The notes under the pieces were generated by a model. That model ran no database searches, was not told the origin of the DNA, and saw only the letters and a program-made list of their open reading frames with translations. A stretch of 64,000 bases of DNA, taken from NCBI GenBank assembly GCA_022823305.1, contig JAJDXK010000029.1, positions 1 to 64,000 on the forward strand. The letters run 5' to 3'. A program made the translations under genes and the position numbers. Positions 47,455-56,960 of the stretch are shown here, piece after piece. The DNA is from Alphaproteobacteria bacterium (lineage in GTDB: Bacteria > Pseudomonadota > Alphaproteobacteria > UBA828). Every line of letters starts with the position of its first letter. Within the stretch, counting starts at the first letter, position 1.

Positions 47455-48195
47455 GTGACTGCGGCAAACGCTCTTGCGACCCTCGGAACGGACGGTGTCA
47501 CCGTCCGTTTCGGGGGTCTCGCCGCGCTCGAGGACCTCACGCTCGAGCTTGCGCGGGATGAGATCCTCGGCCTGATCGGCCCGAACGGCGCCGGCAAGAG
47601 CACGCTGATCAACGTCCTCTCCGGTTTCCAGCCCGTGGCGGCGGGCCGCGTCTATGCCGACAGCCGCACGCTGACCGGGCGCAGGCCGCACGAGCTCTCC
47701 CATCTCGGCATCGCCCGCACCTTCCAGGCGGTGCGCCTGTTCGCCGGCCTCTCGGTGCTCGAGAACGTGGCCGCCGGCTTCAGCGGCAGGCCCGTGGCCC
47801 GCCGCGCCGCGCGCACCCGGGCGCTGGAAATCCTCGACTGGATCGGGCTCGGCGCCAAGGCGCAGGCGATCGCCGGCACGCTGCCCTACGGCGACGAGCG
47901 CCGGGTCGGCATCGCCCGTGCGCTGGCGACCGGGCCCGCCTTCCTCCTCCTCGACGAGCCCGCCGCCGGCACCAACGAGGAGGACATCCCGAGCCTCATG
48001 AGCATGATCGCCCGCATCCGCGACGAGTTCGACTGCGGCGTGCTGGTGGTGGAGCACAACATGGGCCTCATCATGGGGCTGTGCAGCCGGGTCCACGTGA
48101 TCGACCACGGCCGCACCATCGCCATCGGCTCTCCCCGCGCGGTGCAGGACGACCCCGAGGTCAGGCAGGCCTACCTCGGAGAGGACGAGGCGTGA
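47455..48195 (+). CDS. HAAT ABC transporter ATP-binding protein (LivG-like), second system
   Basis: A 246-residue ATPase with Walker A GPNGAGKSTLIN, Q-loop ARTFQAVRL, signature LPYGDERRVGIARALA and Walker B FLLLDEPAAGTNEED. The GTG start at 47455 is typical of the window. The C-terminal VVEHNMGLIMGLCSRVHVIDHGRTIAIG is LivG-like. Its stop overlaps the next start as GTGA. It belongs with the binding protein at 46233 and the following three genes. Confidence 0.94.
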   Translation: MTAANALATLGTDGVTVRFGGLAALEDLTLELARDEILGLIGPNGAGKSTLINVLSGFQPVAAGRVYADSRTLTGRRPHELSHLGIARTFQAVRLFAGLSVLENVAAGFSGRPVARRAARTRALEILDWIGLGAKAQAIAGTLPYGDERRVGIARALATGPAFLLLDEPAAGTNEEDIPSLMSMIARIRDEFDCGVLVVEHNMGLIMGLCSRVHVIDHGRTIAIGSPRAVQDDPEVRQAYLGEDEA

Positions 48196-48923
48196 GCCTG
48201 CTCGCGGTCGACGACCTCGCGGTCCGCTACGGCCCGATCGCGGCGCTGCGCGGCGTCTCGGTCGCGGTCGAGGAGGGCGAGTTCGTCGGCGTCGTCGGGC
48301 CCAACGGCGCCGGCAAGTCCACGCTCCTCTTCGCCATCACCGGCGCGGTCCGGGCGGAGGCGGGCAGCGTCAGCTTCGACGGGCAGGCGCTCTCGGGCCT
48401 CGCGCCGGAGGACATCGTGCGGCGCGGCATGGCGTTGGTGCCGGAGGGGCGCGAGCTCTTCGGCGAGCTCACGGTGGAGGAGAACCTGCGGCTGGGCGCC
48501 ACCATCCGCCGCGACCGCGGCGGCGTCGAGGCGGACGTGCGCGCGCAGATGGAGGCCTTCCCCATCCTCGCCGAGCGGCGCCGCGCGCGGGCCGAGAAGC
48601 TCTCGGGCGGCGAGCAGCAGATGCTCGCGGTCGCCCGCGCACTCATGGGCCGGCCGCGGATGCTGCTGCTCGACGAGCCCTCCCTCGGCCTCGCGCCGCT
48701 CATCACCCGGCAGGTCTACGAGACGCTGACCGGCCTCAACCGCGAGGGCATGACCATCCTCGTGGTCGAGCAGAACCCGGCGCGCATCATCGACGTCGCC
48801 CGGCGCGTCTACGTGCTGCGCTCGGGCCGCATCGCGCGCAGCGGCCCGCCCGACATCCTGAGCCGGCGGGAAGAGCTGGACGAGGCCTACTTCGGCTTCG
48901 ACGAGCACGGCCGGGACGCATGA
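48192..48923 (+). CDS. HAAT ABC transporter ATP-binding protein (LivF-like), second system
   Basis: A 243-residue ATPase with Walker A GPNGAGKSTLLF, signature LSGGEQQMLAVARAL and Walker B MLLLDEPSLGLAP. The GTG start overlaps the preceding stop as GTGA, and its own stop overlaps the permease as ATGA. Full-length LivF family. Both ATPases of this second transporter have normal signatures, unlike the first system. Confidence 0.94.
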   Translation: MSLLAVDDLAVRYGPIAALRGVSVAVEEGEFVGVVGPNGAGKSTLLFAITGAVRAEAGSVSFDGQALSGLAPEDIVRRGMALVPEGRELFGELTVEENLRLGATIRRDRGGVEADVRAQMEAFPILAERRRARAEKLSGGEQQMLAVARALMGRPRMLLLDEPSLGLAPLITRQVYETLTGLNREGMTILVVEQNPARIIDVARRVYVLRSGRIARSGPPDILSRREELDEAYFGFDEHGRDA

Positions 48924-49804
48924 CCACCGCCATACAGGTCATCGTCGATGCGCTGAGCGTGGGCTCGCTCTACGCGCTCACGGCGCTCGGCATCGGCCTC
49001 ATCTTCGGCATCATGCGCCTGATCAACTTTGCGCACGGCGAGTTCGTCATGATCGGCGCCTACATGCTGATGGCGATCGTCGCCCAGTACGAGCCGCTCG
49101 CCATCATCGTCGCGATGGTGCTGGTGGTGGTGCTCGCGCTCTTCTCGGAGCGGATCGCCTTCCGCCCCGTGCGCAACGCCAGCCCGACCACGATGCTGGT
49201 GACCAGCTTCGCGGTGAGCTACTTCCTCCAGTACCTCTTCGTGATGATCTACGGCGCCCGGCCCAAGGGCTTCGAGTTCCTCGCCGGCCTCGCCGAGCCC
49301 TTCGTCATCGGCACGATCCGCATTCCCAAGCTGAACGTCGCCATCGTCGCCGTCACCATCGTGCTGCTGGCGGGGCTCGCCCTCTTCCTCACGCGCTCGC
49401 GCTTCGGCGTGCAGATGCGGGCGGCCGCGCTCAACTTCCGCATGGCCCGCCTGCTGGGCGTGCGCGCCGACCGCGTGATCGCGGTCGCGTTTGCGCTGAG
49501 CGGCATCCTCGCCGGCGTCACGGCGATCTTCATCACCGTGCAGGGCGGCACGCTCTCGCCCGGCATGGGCGTGCAGCTCGCGCTGATCGGCTTCGTCGCC
49601 ACCATCATCGGCGGCATGGGCAGCCTGATCGGCGCGGTGCTCGGCGGCTACTTCATCGGCGTCGTCACCGTTCTCCTGCAATTCGGGCTGCCGCTCGAGA
49701 TGCGGCCCTACCGCGAGGCCTTCGTCTTCGCCGCCGTGATCCTGGTGCTGCTGGCCCGCCCGCAGGGGCTCTTCCGCGGCGCCGAGGCGCGGGAGCGGGT
49801 GTGA
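48920..49804 (+). CDS. HAAT ABC transporter permease (LivH-like), second system
   Basis: A 294-residue membrane permease. LTALGIGLIFGIMRLINFAHGEF is the LivH core. LFLTRSRFGVQMRAAALNFRMARLLGV is the coupling loop, followed by ALIGFVATIIGGMGSLIGAVLGGYFIG. The ATG overlaps the upstream ATPase stop as ATGA. It pairs with the LivM-like permease that begins at its stop. Confidence 0.94.
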   Translation: MTTAIQVIVDALSVGSLYALTALGIGLIFGIMRLINFAHGEFVMIGAYMLMAIVAQYEPLAIIVAMVLVVVLALFSERIAFRPVRNASPTTMLVTSFAVSYFLQYLFVMIYGARPKGFEFLAGLAEPFVIGTIRIPKLNVAIVAVTIVLLAGLALFLTRSRFGVQMRAAALNFRMARLLGVRADRVIAVAFALSGILAGVTAIFITVQGGTLSPGMGVQLALIGFVATIIGGMGSLIGAVLGGYFIGVVTVLLQFGLPLEMRPYREAFVFAAVILVLLARPQGLFRGAEARERV

Positions 49805-50859
49805 TGCAGGCCCGGCTGCCCAGTCTGGAGGAGGCCGTGCGCGGCGTCTGGCCGCTGCTCTCGCTGGCCGTGATCCTGGTCGTGCTGGTGGCGCTCTGCT
49901 CGCTCGGCCCGGTGGTGCTGCAACGGGTCGCGACCGATGCGCTGATCAAGCTGGTGATGGTGGTCGGCCTCTACGTCTTCGTCGGCAACTCGGGCGTGCT
50001 CTCCTTCGGCCATGCCTCCTTCATGATGCTGGGCGGCTACGGCGCTGCCTGGCTCGACGTGCCGGTGCGCTACAAGAGCATCCTGATGGACGAGCTGCCG
50101 GCCTTCCTCGGCAAGGCCGAGTTCCATCCCGGACTGGCCGCGCTTGCCGCCATGGGCTGGGCCGGCGCCTTCGCCTTCCTGATCGGCATTCCGCTGATGC
50201 GCCTCTCCGGCATCGGCGCCGCCATCGGCACCTTCTCGTGGCTCACCATCGTCTTCGTCGTCCACGCCGGTTGGGAGGAGATGACCGGCGGCACCAGCTC
50301 GTTCAACGGCCTGCCGATCTACGTCGACCTCTGGGTGGCGCTGATCGCCGCGCTCTTCGTCATGCTGGTCGCCTACGTCTTCCAGACCTCGAAGCTCGGG
50401 CTGGCGCTCCGCGCCTCGCGCGAGGACGAGGCGGCGGCGCGCGCCATCGGCGTCAACGTGTGGCGCGCGCGGATTGCCTCCTTCGTGGTGAGCGCCATGC
50501 TGGTGGCGCTGGGCGGCGTGCTGCAGGGGCACTTCCTCGGCACCGTCAACGTGACGCAGTTCTATATCGGCATCACCTTCATCACGATCGCGATGCTGGT
50601 GATCGGCGGCACCGGCAGCCTCGCCGGCGCGGTGATCGGCACCGTGGTGGTCTCGGTGATCGCCGAGCTGCTGCGCCAGCTCGAGAACGGCGTCGATATC
50701 GGCGCGCTTACCCTCGCCGCCCCGGCGGGCCTGCGCGAGCTGGGTCTTGCCGGCGCGATGATGCTGATTCTAATCTTCCGCCCGGCGGGGCTGACCGGCG
50801 GGCGCGAGCTGCCCTTCCCCGCCTTCCTCGGTGCCGCTCTCGGCCTCCGACCCCGCTAA
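49804..50859 (+). CDS. HAAT ABC transporter permease (LivM-like), second system
   Basis: A 351-residue membrane permease (FVGNSGVLSFGHASFMMLGGY core and FQTSKLGLALRASREDEAAARAIGV coupling loop). The ATG at 49804 overlaps the LivH-like stop as TGATG; an in-frame GTG three bases earlier is also possible. It completes the second transporter (46233-50859). Next comes a MetE-like gene after about 18 bp, which may be part of the same transcript. Confidence 0.93.
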   Translation: MQARLPSLEEAVRGVWPLLSLAVILVVLVALCSLGPVVLQRVATDALIKLVMVVGLYVFVGNSGVLSFGHASFMMLGGYGAAWLDVPVRYKSILMDELPAFLGKAEFHPGLAALAAMGWAGAFAFLIGIPLMRLSGIGAAIGTFSWLTIVFVVHAGWEEMTGGTSSFNGLPIYVDLWVALIAALFVMLVAYVFQTSKLGLALRASREDEAAARAIGVNVWRARIASFVVSAMLVALGGVLQGHFLGTVNVTQFYIGITFITIAMLVIGGTGSLAGAVIGTVVVSVIAELLRQLENGVDIGALTLAAPAGLRELGLAGAMMLILIFRPAGLTGGRELPFPAFLGAALGLRPR

Positions 50860-50877
50860 CCCCACGAGAGAGTGACG

Positions 50878-52086
50878 ATGAAGCTCAGCGACTCACGCAT
50901 CCTCACCACCCATGTCGGCAGTCTGCCGCGCAGCGACGCGCTCCTGAAGATGCTGCTCACGATGGAAGGCGGCGGCACGGTCGAGCGCGAGGCCTTCCGC
51001 GCCCAGGTCGCAGGCGACATGGTCGACATTCTCCGCCACCAGGCCGACTCCGGCATCGACATCGCCGGCGACGGCGAGCTGCCGCGCATCGGCTTCTCCT
51101 TCTACGTCAAGGACCGGATGAGCGGCTTCGGCGGCGAATCGCAGCGCGGCACGGTGACCGACTTCGCCAAGTTTCCCGGCTACGCCGCGCTCAAGATGGC
51201 GGCGCTGCGCGGCGCCAGCAACGAGGACGGCGACGTCACCGCGACCGCCTCGCTCTACCAGATGCCCGAGGCGCAGCAGGCGATCCGCTACGACGACACG
51301 CTCGCCGCCGCGGAGGAAGAGATGGCGCTCTTCGCCGACGGGCTCGCTGCGAGCGGAAAGGCCGAGAGCTTCGCCGAGACCTTCGTCACCGCAGCCGCAC
51401 CCGGCATCATCTCGACCACGCTGCTGCGCGCCGAGGACAACCCGGCCTACCCGACCGACCGCGACTACCTCTTCGCCCTCGCCGCCGAGCTGAAGAAGGA
51501 ATACGACTACATCGTCGCGCAGGGTCACATCCTGCAGATCGACGCACCCGATCTGGCGCTGGAGCGTCAGATCATGTTCGTCGACCGGCCGCTCGACGCC
51601 TTCCTGGAACGCGCGGCGCTCCACGTCGAAGTCCTCAACCTGGCGCTCGCCGACATTCCCCCGGAGAAGGTCCGGCTCCACGTCTGCTGGGGCAACTGGG
51701 ACGGCCCCCATATCGACGACATGGAGCTGGAACCGTTGCTCCCCATCCTCTACGAAGCCAGGGTCGGGGCGCTCAGCATCGCCTTCGCCAATCCGCGCCA
51801 CCAGCACGAGTGGCGGGAGTTCAGGACACACAGGCTGCCGGACCACATGGCGCTCATCCCCGGCGTCATCGACGTGACTACGAATTATCTCGAGCACCCG
51901 CAGGTGGTGGCCGACCGCATCTGCCAGTTCGTGGACGTGATCGGCGACCGGGAGCGGGTGATTGCCGGCTGTGACTGCGGCTTCTCCACCTTCGCCGGCT
52001 GGATCATGGTGCCGGCCGACGTGGCCTGGAAGAAGATGGAGATGTTGACGGAAGGCGCCCGCATCGCGAGCGAACGGCTCTGGTAG
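50878..52086 (+). CDS. Cobalamin-independent methionine synthase (MetE C-terminal domain) family protein
   Basis: A 402-residue protein resembling the catalytic half of MetE or archaeal core MetE. The N-terminus ILTTHVGSLPRSD and GGDGELPR-type turn (here IDIAGDGELPRIGF) are typical. Zn-ligand regions are HVCWGNWDGPH and AGCDCGFSTFAG. It lacks the long N-terminal folate-binding half of full MetE, so it may be a core methyltransferase with another methyl donor. The ATG at 50878 follows GAGAGAG. It lies between a HAAT transporter and a HyuB-like gene; its physiological substrate is unknown. Confidence 0.88.
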   Translation: MKLSDSRILTTHVGSLPRSDALLKMLLTMEGGGTVEREAFRAQVAGDMVDILRHQADSGIDIAGDGELPRIGFSFYVKDRMSGFGGESQRGTVTDFAKFPGYAALKMAALRGASNEDGDVTATASLYQMPEAQQAIRYDDTLAAAEEEMALFADGLAASGKAESFAETFVTAAAPGIISTTLLRAEDNPAYPTDRDYLFALAAELKKEYDYIVAQGHILQIDAPDLALERQIMFVDRPLDAFLERAALHVEVLNLALADIPPEKVRLHVCWGNWDGPHIDDMELEPLLPILYEARVGALSIAFANPRHQHEWREFRTHRLPDHMALIPGVIDVTTNYLEHPQVVADRICQFVDVIGDRERVIAGCDCGFSTFAGWIMVPADVAWKKMEMLTEGARIASERLW

Positions 52087-52189
52087 GACAATCCGGCCCT
52101 GCGACGACGCGGCTGCCGATCGTTGGACCCGGGCCGGAACGAATCATAAGGTAACAGGCGGACGGCAGCGGACGAGAAGGACGAAGCCC

Positions 52190-53974
52190 ATGGACGGCGT
52201 GCGCCTCGCAATCCTGAACAAGCGCTTCGAGGCCATCTGCCGCAAGATGGCCAACACGCTCTTCCGCACCGGCCGCTCGGGCGTGCTCAACACGGCGCGC
52301 GACTTCTCCTGCTGCATCGTCACCGCCGAGTGCGAACTGCTGGCGACCGCCGAGAGCCTGCCGATCCACGTGCTGAGCGGCCCCGACCTGATGGCGGCCT
52401 CGATGAGGGAGTTCCACCCCGCACTTCAGCGCGGCGACGCCTTCCTGCACAACTCGCCCTACCACGGCTGCTCCCACCCGGCGGACCACACGATCCTCGT
52501 GCCGGTGATCGACGAGGGCGGCAGCCACCGCTTCACCGTCATCGCCAAGGCGCACCAGGCCGATTGCGGCAACTCCATCGCCACGACCTATCACGGCGCC
52601 GCGCGCGACGTGTACGAGGAGGGCGCGCTGATCTTCCCGGCGGTGCAGGTCCAGCGCGACTACGAGACCATCGACGACATCGTGCGCATGTGCCGCATGC
52701 GCATCCGCGTGCCGGACCAGTGGTGGGGCGACTTCCTCGCCATGCTGGGCGCCGCCCGCGTCGGCGAGCGCGAGCTGCTGGCACTCGCCGCGGAGGTCGG
52801 CTGGGAGACGCTGGAGAGCTTCTCCGCCGAGTGGTTCGACTACAGCGAGAAGCGCATGATCGACGCGCTCGAGGGACTGCCCGCGGGCTCGCTGACCGTC
52901 GCCAGCGCCCACGACCCGGTGCCGGGCGCGCCGGAGGGCGTGAGGGTGAACGTCTCCGTGCGCGTCGACCCGGCCGCCGCGCGGATCGAGGTCGACCTGC
53001 GCGACAACCTCGACTCGCTCCCCTTCGGCCTCAACATGAGCGAGGCCTGCGCCCGCACCTCGGCGATGGTCGGCATCTTCAACGCACTCCCCCACACCGT
53101 GCCGCCCAACGCCGGCGCCTTCCGCCGCGTGCATGTGAAGCTCCGGCAGGGCTGCGTCGTCGGCATCCCGGAGCACCCGACCTCGTGCTCGGTCGCCACC
53201 ACCAACGTCGCCGATCACATCGCCAACGGCGTGCAGCGCGCCATCGCCGAGCTCGGCGACGGCCACGGCATGGCCGAGGTCGGCGGCGTGATCCCGCCGA
53301 GCTGCGGCGTCATCTCGGGCACGGATCCGCGCAGCGGCGCGCCCTTCGTCAACCAGATCTTTCTCGGCTTCGGCGCCGGCGCCGCGGCACCGGAAACCGA
53401 TGCCTGGATCACCATCGCCCACGTCGGCAACGCCGGCCTCTGCTACCAGGATTCGATCGAGGTCGACGAGATGGTCTTCCCCATCAGCGTGAAGGGGCGA
53501 CACTTCATCACCGACAGCGGCGGCGCCGGGCGCCAGCGCGGCGGGGCCGGCGCCTTCGTCGAGTTCGGCCCGGTCGAGGGCTGCCGGCTGGAGGTGGGCT
53601 ACGTCAGCAACGGCGCGGTCAACCCGGCCAACGGCGCGCGCGGCGGCGGCCCCGGCGCCCTCGCACGCCAGTACCGGCGCGGCCACAACGGCGAGCTGGT
53701 TGCGCTGGCCGCCTGCGCGCAAGCGGCGGTGACGCCGGGCGAGACCATGGTCTCGATCTCGGCCGGCGGCGGAGGCTACGCCCCGCCCTCGGCCCGCGAG
53801 CCGGAGCGCGTCGCCCACGACGTGCGCGAGCGCTGGGTCTCGTCGGAGGCGGCGCGCGAGATCTACCGCGTCGCCCTCGACGCGGAGGGCAATGTCGACG
53901 AGGCCGCGACCCGCAGGCTCAGGGCCGCCGCGCCGGCAGGCGACGAATCCCGGGCGCAGGACGCCGCGGAGTGA
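52190..53974 (+). CDS. Hydantoinase B/5-oxoprolinase (HyuB) family protein
   Basis: A 594-residue protein of the HyuB family, the partner of HyuA in ATP-dependent hydantoin or oxoproline hydrolysis and relatives such as acetone carboxylase. ESLPIHVLSGPDLMAASM, HNSPYHGCSHPADHTILVPV and IAKAHQADCGNS are recognisable; GGAGRQRGGAGAFVEFGP and GRHFITDSGG near the end also fit. No HyuA gene is next to it, which is unusual. The start is the ATG at 52190 after AGAAGGA. It is followed by a formamidase-like gene 57 bp later. Confidence 0.9.
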   Translation: MDGVRLAILNKRFEAICRKMANTLFRTGRSGVLNTARDFSCCIVTAECELLATAESLPIHVLSGPDLMAASMREFHPALQRGDAFLHNSPYHGCSHPADHTILVPVIDEGGSHRFTVIAKAHQADCGNSIATTYHGAARDVYEEGALIFPAVQVQRDYETIDDIVRMCRMRIRVPDQWWGDFLAMLGAARVGERELLALAAEVGWETLESFSAEWFDYSEKRMIDALEGLPAGSLTVASAHDPVPGAPEGVRVNVSVRVDPAAARIEVDLRDNLDSLPFGLNMSEACARTSAMVGIFNALPHTVPPNAGAFRRVHVKLRQGCVVGIPEHPTSCSVATTNVADHIANGVQRAIAELGDGHGMAEVGGVIPPSCGVISGTDPRSGAPFVNQIFLGFGAGAAAPETDAWITIAHVGNAGLCYQDSIEVDEMVFPISVKGRHFITDSGGAGRQRGGAGAFVEFGPVEGCRLEVGYVSNGAVNPANGARGGGPGALARQYRRGHNGELVALAACAQAAVTPGETMVSISAGGGGYAPPSAREPERVAHDVRERWVSSEAAREIYRVALDAEGNVDEAATRRLRAAAPAGDESRAQDAAE

Positions 53975-54031
53975 CCCGGACCCGGCGGCCGGTGCGGACA
54001 TGAGAGAGGCAGAGGGCAGGGAGAGGGACCC

Positions 54032-54988
54032 TTGAGCGGACCCCACGACGCGATCGGCGTGCGGACCATCCACGCCGGCCATCAACACATGACCTGGGAC
54101 AATGCGCGGGAGCCGGCGCTGAGGGTCGCGCCGGGGGAGACCGTCGCGTTCGCCGAGATCGACGCGGTGTGCGGGCAGCTCGCCCCCGATTCCACCCCGG
54201 AGGCCGTCGCCAACCTCGACTTCGACCGGATCAACCCCATCGCCGGCCCGGTCTTCATCGACGGGGCGGTGCCTGGCGATACCGTCAAGGCGACGATCGT
54301 CGATCTCGCGCCCTCGGGCTGGGCCTGGACCGCGATCGTGCCGGGTTTCGGCCTGCTGGCCGACGACTTTCCGGAGCCCTCACTCAACATCTGGTCCTAC
54401 GACACGAGCTTCCGCGAGCCCGCCGCCTACGCGACCATCGCGCGCGTCCCCTTGAAGCCCTTCTGCGGCACCATCGGCCTTGCCCGCGCCGAAGCAGGCG
54501 CTTTCAGCACCGTCCCGCCCTACGAGAGCGGCGGCAACATGGACATCCGCGACCTCACCATCGGCGTGGACCTCTATCTCCCGGTACAGGTGCCAGGCGG
54601 ACTCTTCTCCATCGGCGACCCGCACTGCGCCCAGGGCGACGGCGAAGTCTGCGGCACGGCCATCGAATCGCCGATGGCGCCGACGGTGCGGCTCGACCTC
54701 GTCAAGGGGGAGAACCTCCGCTTTCCCCGCTTCGAGACGCCGGGCCCGGTCTCGCGCCATCTCGACGGCAAGGGCTACGAAGTGACCACGGGAATCGGCC
54801 CCGATCTGATGGAGGCGGCGCAGAACGCGGTGCGCGGCATGATCGACCGGCTGGGGGCCTGGCGCGGCCTCGCGGCAGCGGAAGCCTACATGCTGTGCAG
54901 CGTCTGCGCGGACCTGCGCATCAGCGAAATCGTCGACCGCCCCAACTGGGTGGTTTCCTGCTACCTGCCGCGCATCGTGTTCGAGTAG
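54032..54988 (+). CDS. Acetamidase/formamidase (FmdA/AmdA) family protein
   Basis: A 318-residue metallo-amidase that typically hydrolyses formamide or acetamide to ammonia plus formate or acetate. MTWDNAREPALRVAPGETV and NPIAGPVFIDGAVPGDTVK open the conserved domain. FSIGDPHCAQGDGEVCGTAIE is the signature metal/active-site segment, with His at GDPHCAQ. The start is TTG at 54032 with GAGAGGG upstream. Its location after HAAT transporters and HyuB-like fits uptake and hydrolysis of small amides. Confidence 0.92.
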   Translation: MSGPHDAIGVRTIHAGHQHMTWDNAREPALRVAPGETVAFAEIDAVCGQLAPDSTPEAVANLDFDRINPIAGPVFIDGAVPGDTVKATIVDLAPSGWAWTAIVPGFGLLADDFPEPSLNIWSYDTSFREPAAYATIARVPLKPFCGTIGLARAEAGAFSTVPPYESGGNMDIRDLTIGVDLYLPVQVPGGLFSIGDPHCAQGDGEVCGTAIESPMAPTVRLDLVKGENLRFPRFETPGPVSRHLDGKGYEVTTGIGPDLMEAAQNAVRGMIDRLGAWRGLAAAEAYMLCSVCADLRISEIVDRPNWVVSCYLPRIVFE

Positions 54989-55035
54989 CGGCGGCGGGCG
55001 TGGGGCGGATCGGCCCCGGCGAGAGGAGGAGCACG

Positions 55036-55440
55036 ATGAAGGTGGACGGCGCCTGCTTCTGCGGGCAGATAACCTACGAGGCGGAGATCGACACGAAGCG
55101 CCTGCTGATCTGCAACTGCACGGACTGCCAGACGCTCTCCGGCTCCGCCTTCCGCACGGTGGCGTTCACCACCGAGGGGGGCTTCACCCTGCTCTCGGGC
55201 GAGCCGAACATCTACGTCAAGATCGCGGACAGCGGGAACAGGCGCCAGCAGGCCTTCTGCGGCAACTGCGGCTCGCCCCTCTACGCCACCTCGGACCCGG
55301 CCGGGCCCTACTACGGCGTCCGCGTCGGCACCATCACGCAGCGCGACCAGCTGGTGCCGAAGGTCCACATCTTCAATCGCTCGAAGCAGCACTGGCTCGA
55401 CCGGATCCCGTCGCTCCCCACCATCGAGGCCATGCCGTAG
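55036..55440 (+). CDS. GFA/CENP-V family zinc protein
   Basis: A 134-residue protein of the glutathione-dependent formaldehyde-activating enzyme-like family. Zinc-binding cysteines are in GACFCGQITYE, CNCTDCQTLSGSAF and FCGNCGSPLY. Most bacterial members are not proven to bind formaldehyde adducts, so only the fold is firm. The ATG at 55036 has GAGGAG upstream. It follows the formamidase-like gene by 47 bp; formate or formaldehyde handling is a possible link. Confidence 0.9.
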   Translation: MKVDGACFCGQITYEAEIDTKRLLICNCTDCQTLSGSAFRTVAFTTEGGFTLLSGEPNIYVKIADSGNRRQQAFCGNCGSPLYATSDPAGPYYGVRVGTITQRDQLVPKVHIFNRSKQHWLDRIPSLPTIEAMP

Positions 55441-55453
55441 GCAGGGCGCGCCC

Positions 55454-56830
55454 TCAGCGGACGAAGCGCTCGTCGATTACCGTGAGCGCGGCGTCGAGCG
55501 CATCCGCAGCCGTGTCGATCTCCTCCTGGGTGATGGTGAAGGGCGGCCCGAGCTTGATCGTGTTGGGCGAGAAGCCGCCGAGGAAGACGCCGCGCTTCGC
55601 GTTCTCGGCCGCGACGATGACGTTCGGGTGCGAGCCGAGGTCGCCGGTGAAGGCCGAGTAGCGGTCCTCCGCCACGATGGCCTCGCCGTTCCCGTCCACC
55701 AGGTCGACCGTGTAGAAGAGGCCGCGCCCCGAGACGCGGCCGATGCAGGGGTGCTTCTCCCTCAGCCCGTCGAGCCGGTCCTTGAGGTAGGCGCCGCGCT
55801 GGCGCACCTGCTGCATGATGTCGTGGGCCAGCATGTACTCGAGGTTGCCGACGATGGTCGCGCACACCAGCGGATGCCCGTCCCAGGTGCTGCCGGTCCA
55901 CCAGCGGGCCTTCTCGAAGTAATCCGCGATGGTCTCGCTCGCGATCACGGCGCCGACCGGGAGCGCCGAGCCGTTGATGCCCTTCCCCGCCGCCATCAGG
56001 TCGGGCTTCACCCCCGGCCAGTGCATGTAGCCGAACCATTCGCCGAGCCTGCCGAAGCCGCAGATCACCTCGTCGTCGATCCAGAGGAAGCCGTACCTGT
56101 CGCAGAGCGCGCGCAGCCCCGGCATGTAGTCCATGTGGGGGAAGGTGCCGCCGGCGCCGAACATCGGCTCGCTGATCACCGCGGCGATGTTCTCGGGCCC
56201 GATGGCGCGGACGATGTGCTCCGTCGCCTCCAGCGAGGGCAGCGGGCCTGTGCCCTGCCAGTCCTCGTGCTCCGGCGGCGGGATGGGGATGTAGCCGTGC
56301 GGCGGCCAGCCCGGCACGTCGGCAACGCCGGCGAAGCCCTCGTCGGTGGAGATGTTGTTGCGGTAGCCGCGCATCATGGTGGCGCCCACGGTCATGCCGT
56401 GGAAGGAGTGCGCCTGGGTCAGGATGACGCTGCGCCCGGTGTAGAGCCGGGCCATGGTGATGCAGCTCTCCGTCGCCTCGGTGCCGGAGGGAAGCACGCG
56501 CAACCGGCCGGCCCAGCCCTCGCCGCCCAGGATGTCCGCGATCACGAGCTTGGCGGCGCGGGCGCGGTACTCGTTCGCCATGGTGTAGGTGACGTGGCCG
56601 TAGCGCTCCATGGCCTCGGCGAGCGCGCCGTGGATCGCGGGGTGGCGGTGGCCCATGTTGTCGGAGATGAGCTGGCTCATGAAGTCGAGCAGCCGTGTGC
56701 CGTCGGCGAGCACGAGGTAGTTGCCCTCGGTCGCGTCGACCGCGGTGATGTCGAGCTCGGACTCGGCCTGCAGCCCGTGCATGTAGTAGGCGCGGTCCCA
56801 GCGTTCGAGTTCGTTCCAGTCGCGTGTCAT
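55454..56830 (-). CDS. Class III (omega) aminotransferase
   Basis: A 458-residue PLP aminotransferase. Markers are LRVLPSGTEATESCITMARL, HSFHGMTVG, FLWIDDEVICGFGRLGEWFG (cofactor Asp) and DLMAAGKGINGSALPVGAV with the PLP lysine. It acts on the amino group of amines or omega-amino acids; the exact donor is uncertain. The start at 56830 follows GGAGGTGGC. It is convergent with the GFA-like gene, so it is not in that operon, although it may belong to the same nitrogen-compound pathway. Confidence 0.92.
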   Translation of the reverse strand: MTRDWNELERWDRAYYMHGLQAESELDITAVDATEGNYLVLADGTRLLDFMSQLISDNMGHRHPAIHGALAEAMERYGHVTYTMANEYRARAAKLVIADILGGEGWAGRLRVLPSGTEATESCITMARLYTGRSVILTQAHSFHGMTVGATMMRGYRNNISTDEGFAGVADVPGWPPHGYIPIPPPEHEDWQGTGPLPSLEATEHIVRAIGPENIAAVISEPMFGAGGTFPHMDYMPGLRALCDRYGFLWIDDEVICGFGRLGEWFGYMHWPGVKPDLMAAGKGINGSALPVGAVIASETIADYFEKARWWTGSTWDGHPLVCATIVGNLEYMLAHDIMQQVRQRGAYLKDRLDGLREKHPCIGRVSGRGLFYTVDLVDGNGEAIVAEDRYSAFTGDLGSHPNVIVAAENAKRGVFLGGFSPNTIKLGPPFTITQEEIDTAADALDAALTVIDERFVR

Positions 56831-56960
56831 GGCGCCACCTCCGAGGCCGGCTGCGGGTGGGTTGCAGCGACAGGGTACCCGAGCCGGCCGCATCGCCATA
56901 CCCGCGCCGGGGGGTTGCGGCGGAGCACCTATGTCGTTCCACTGTGTAGGGAGAAACGGG

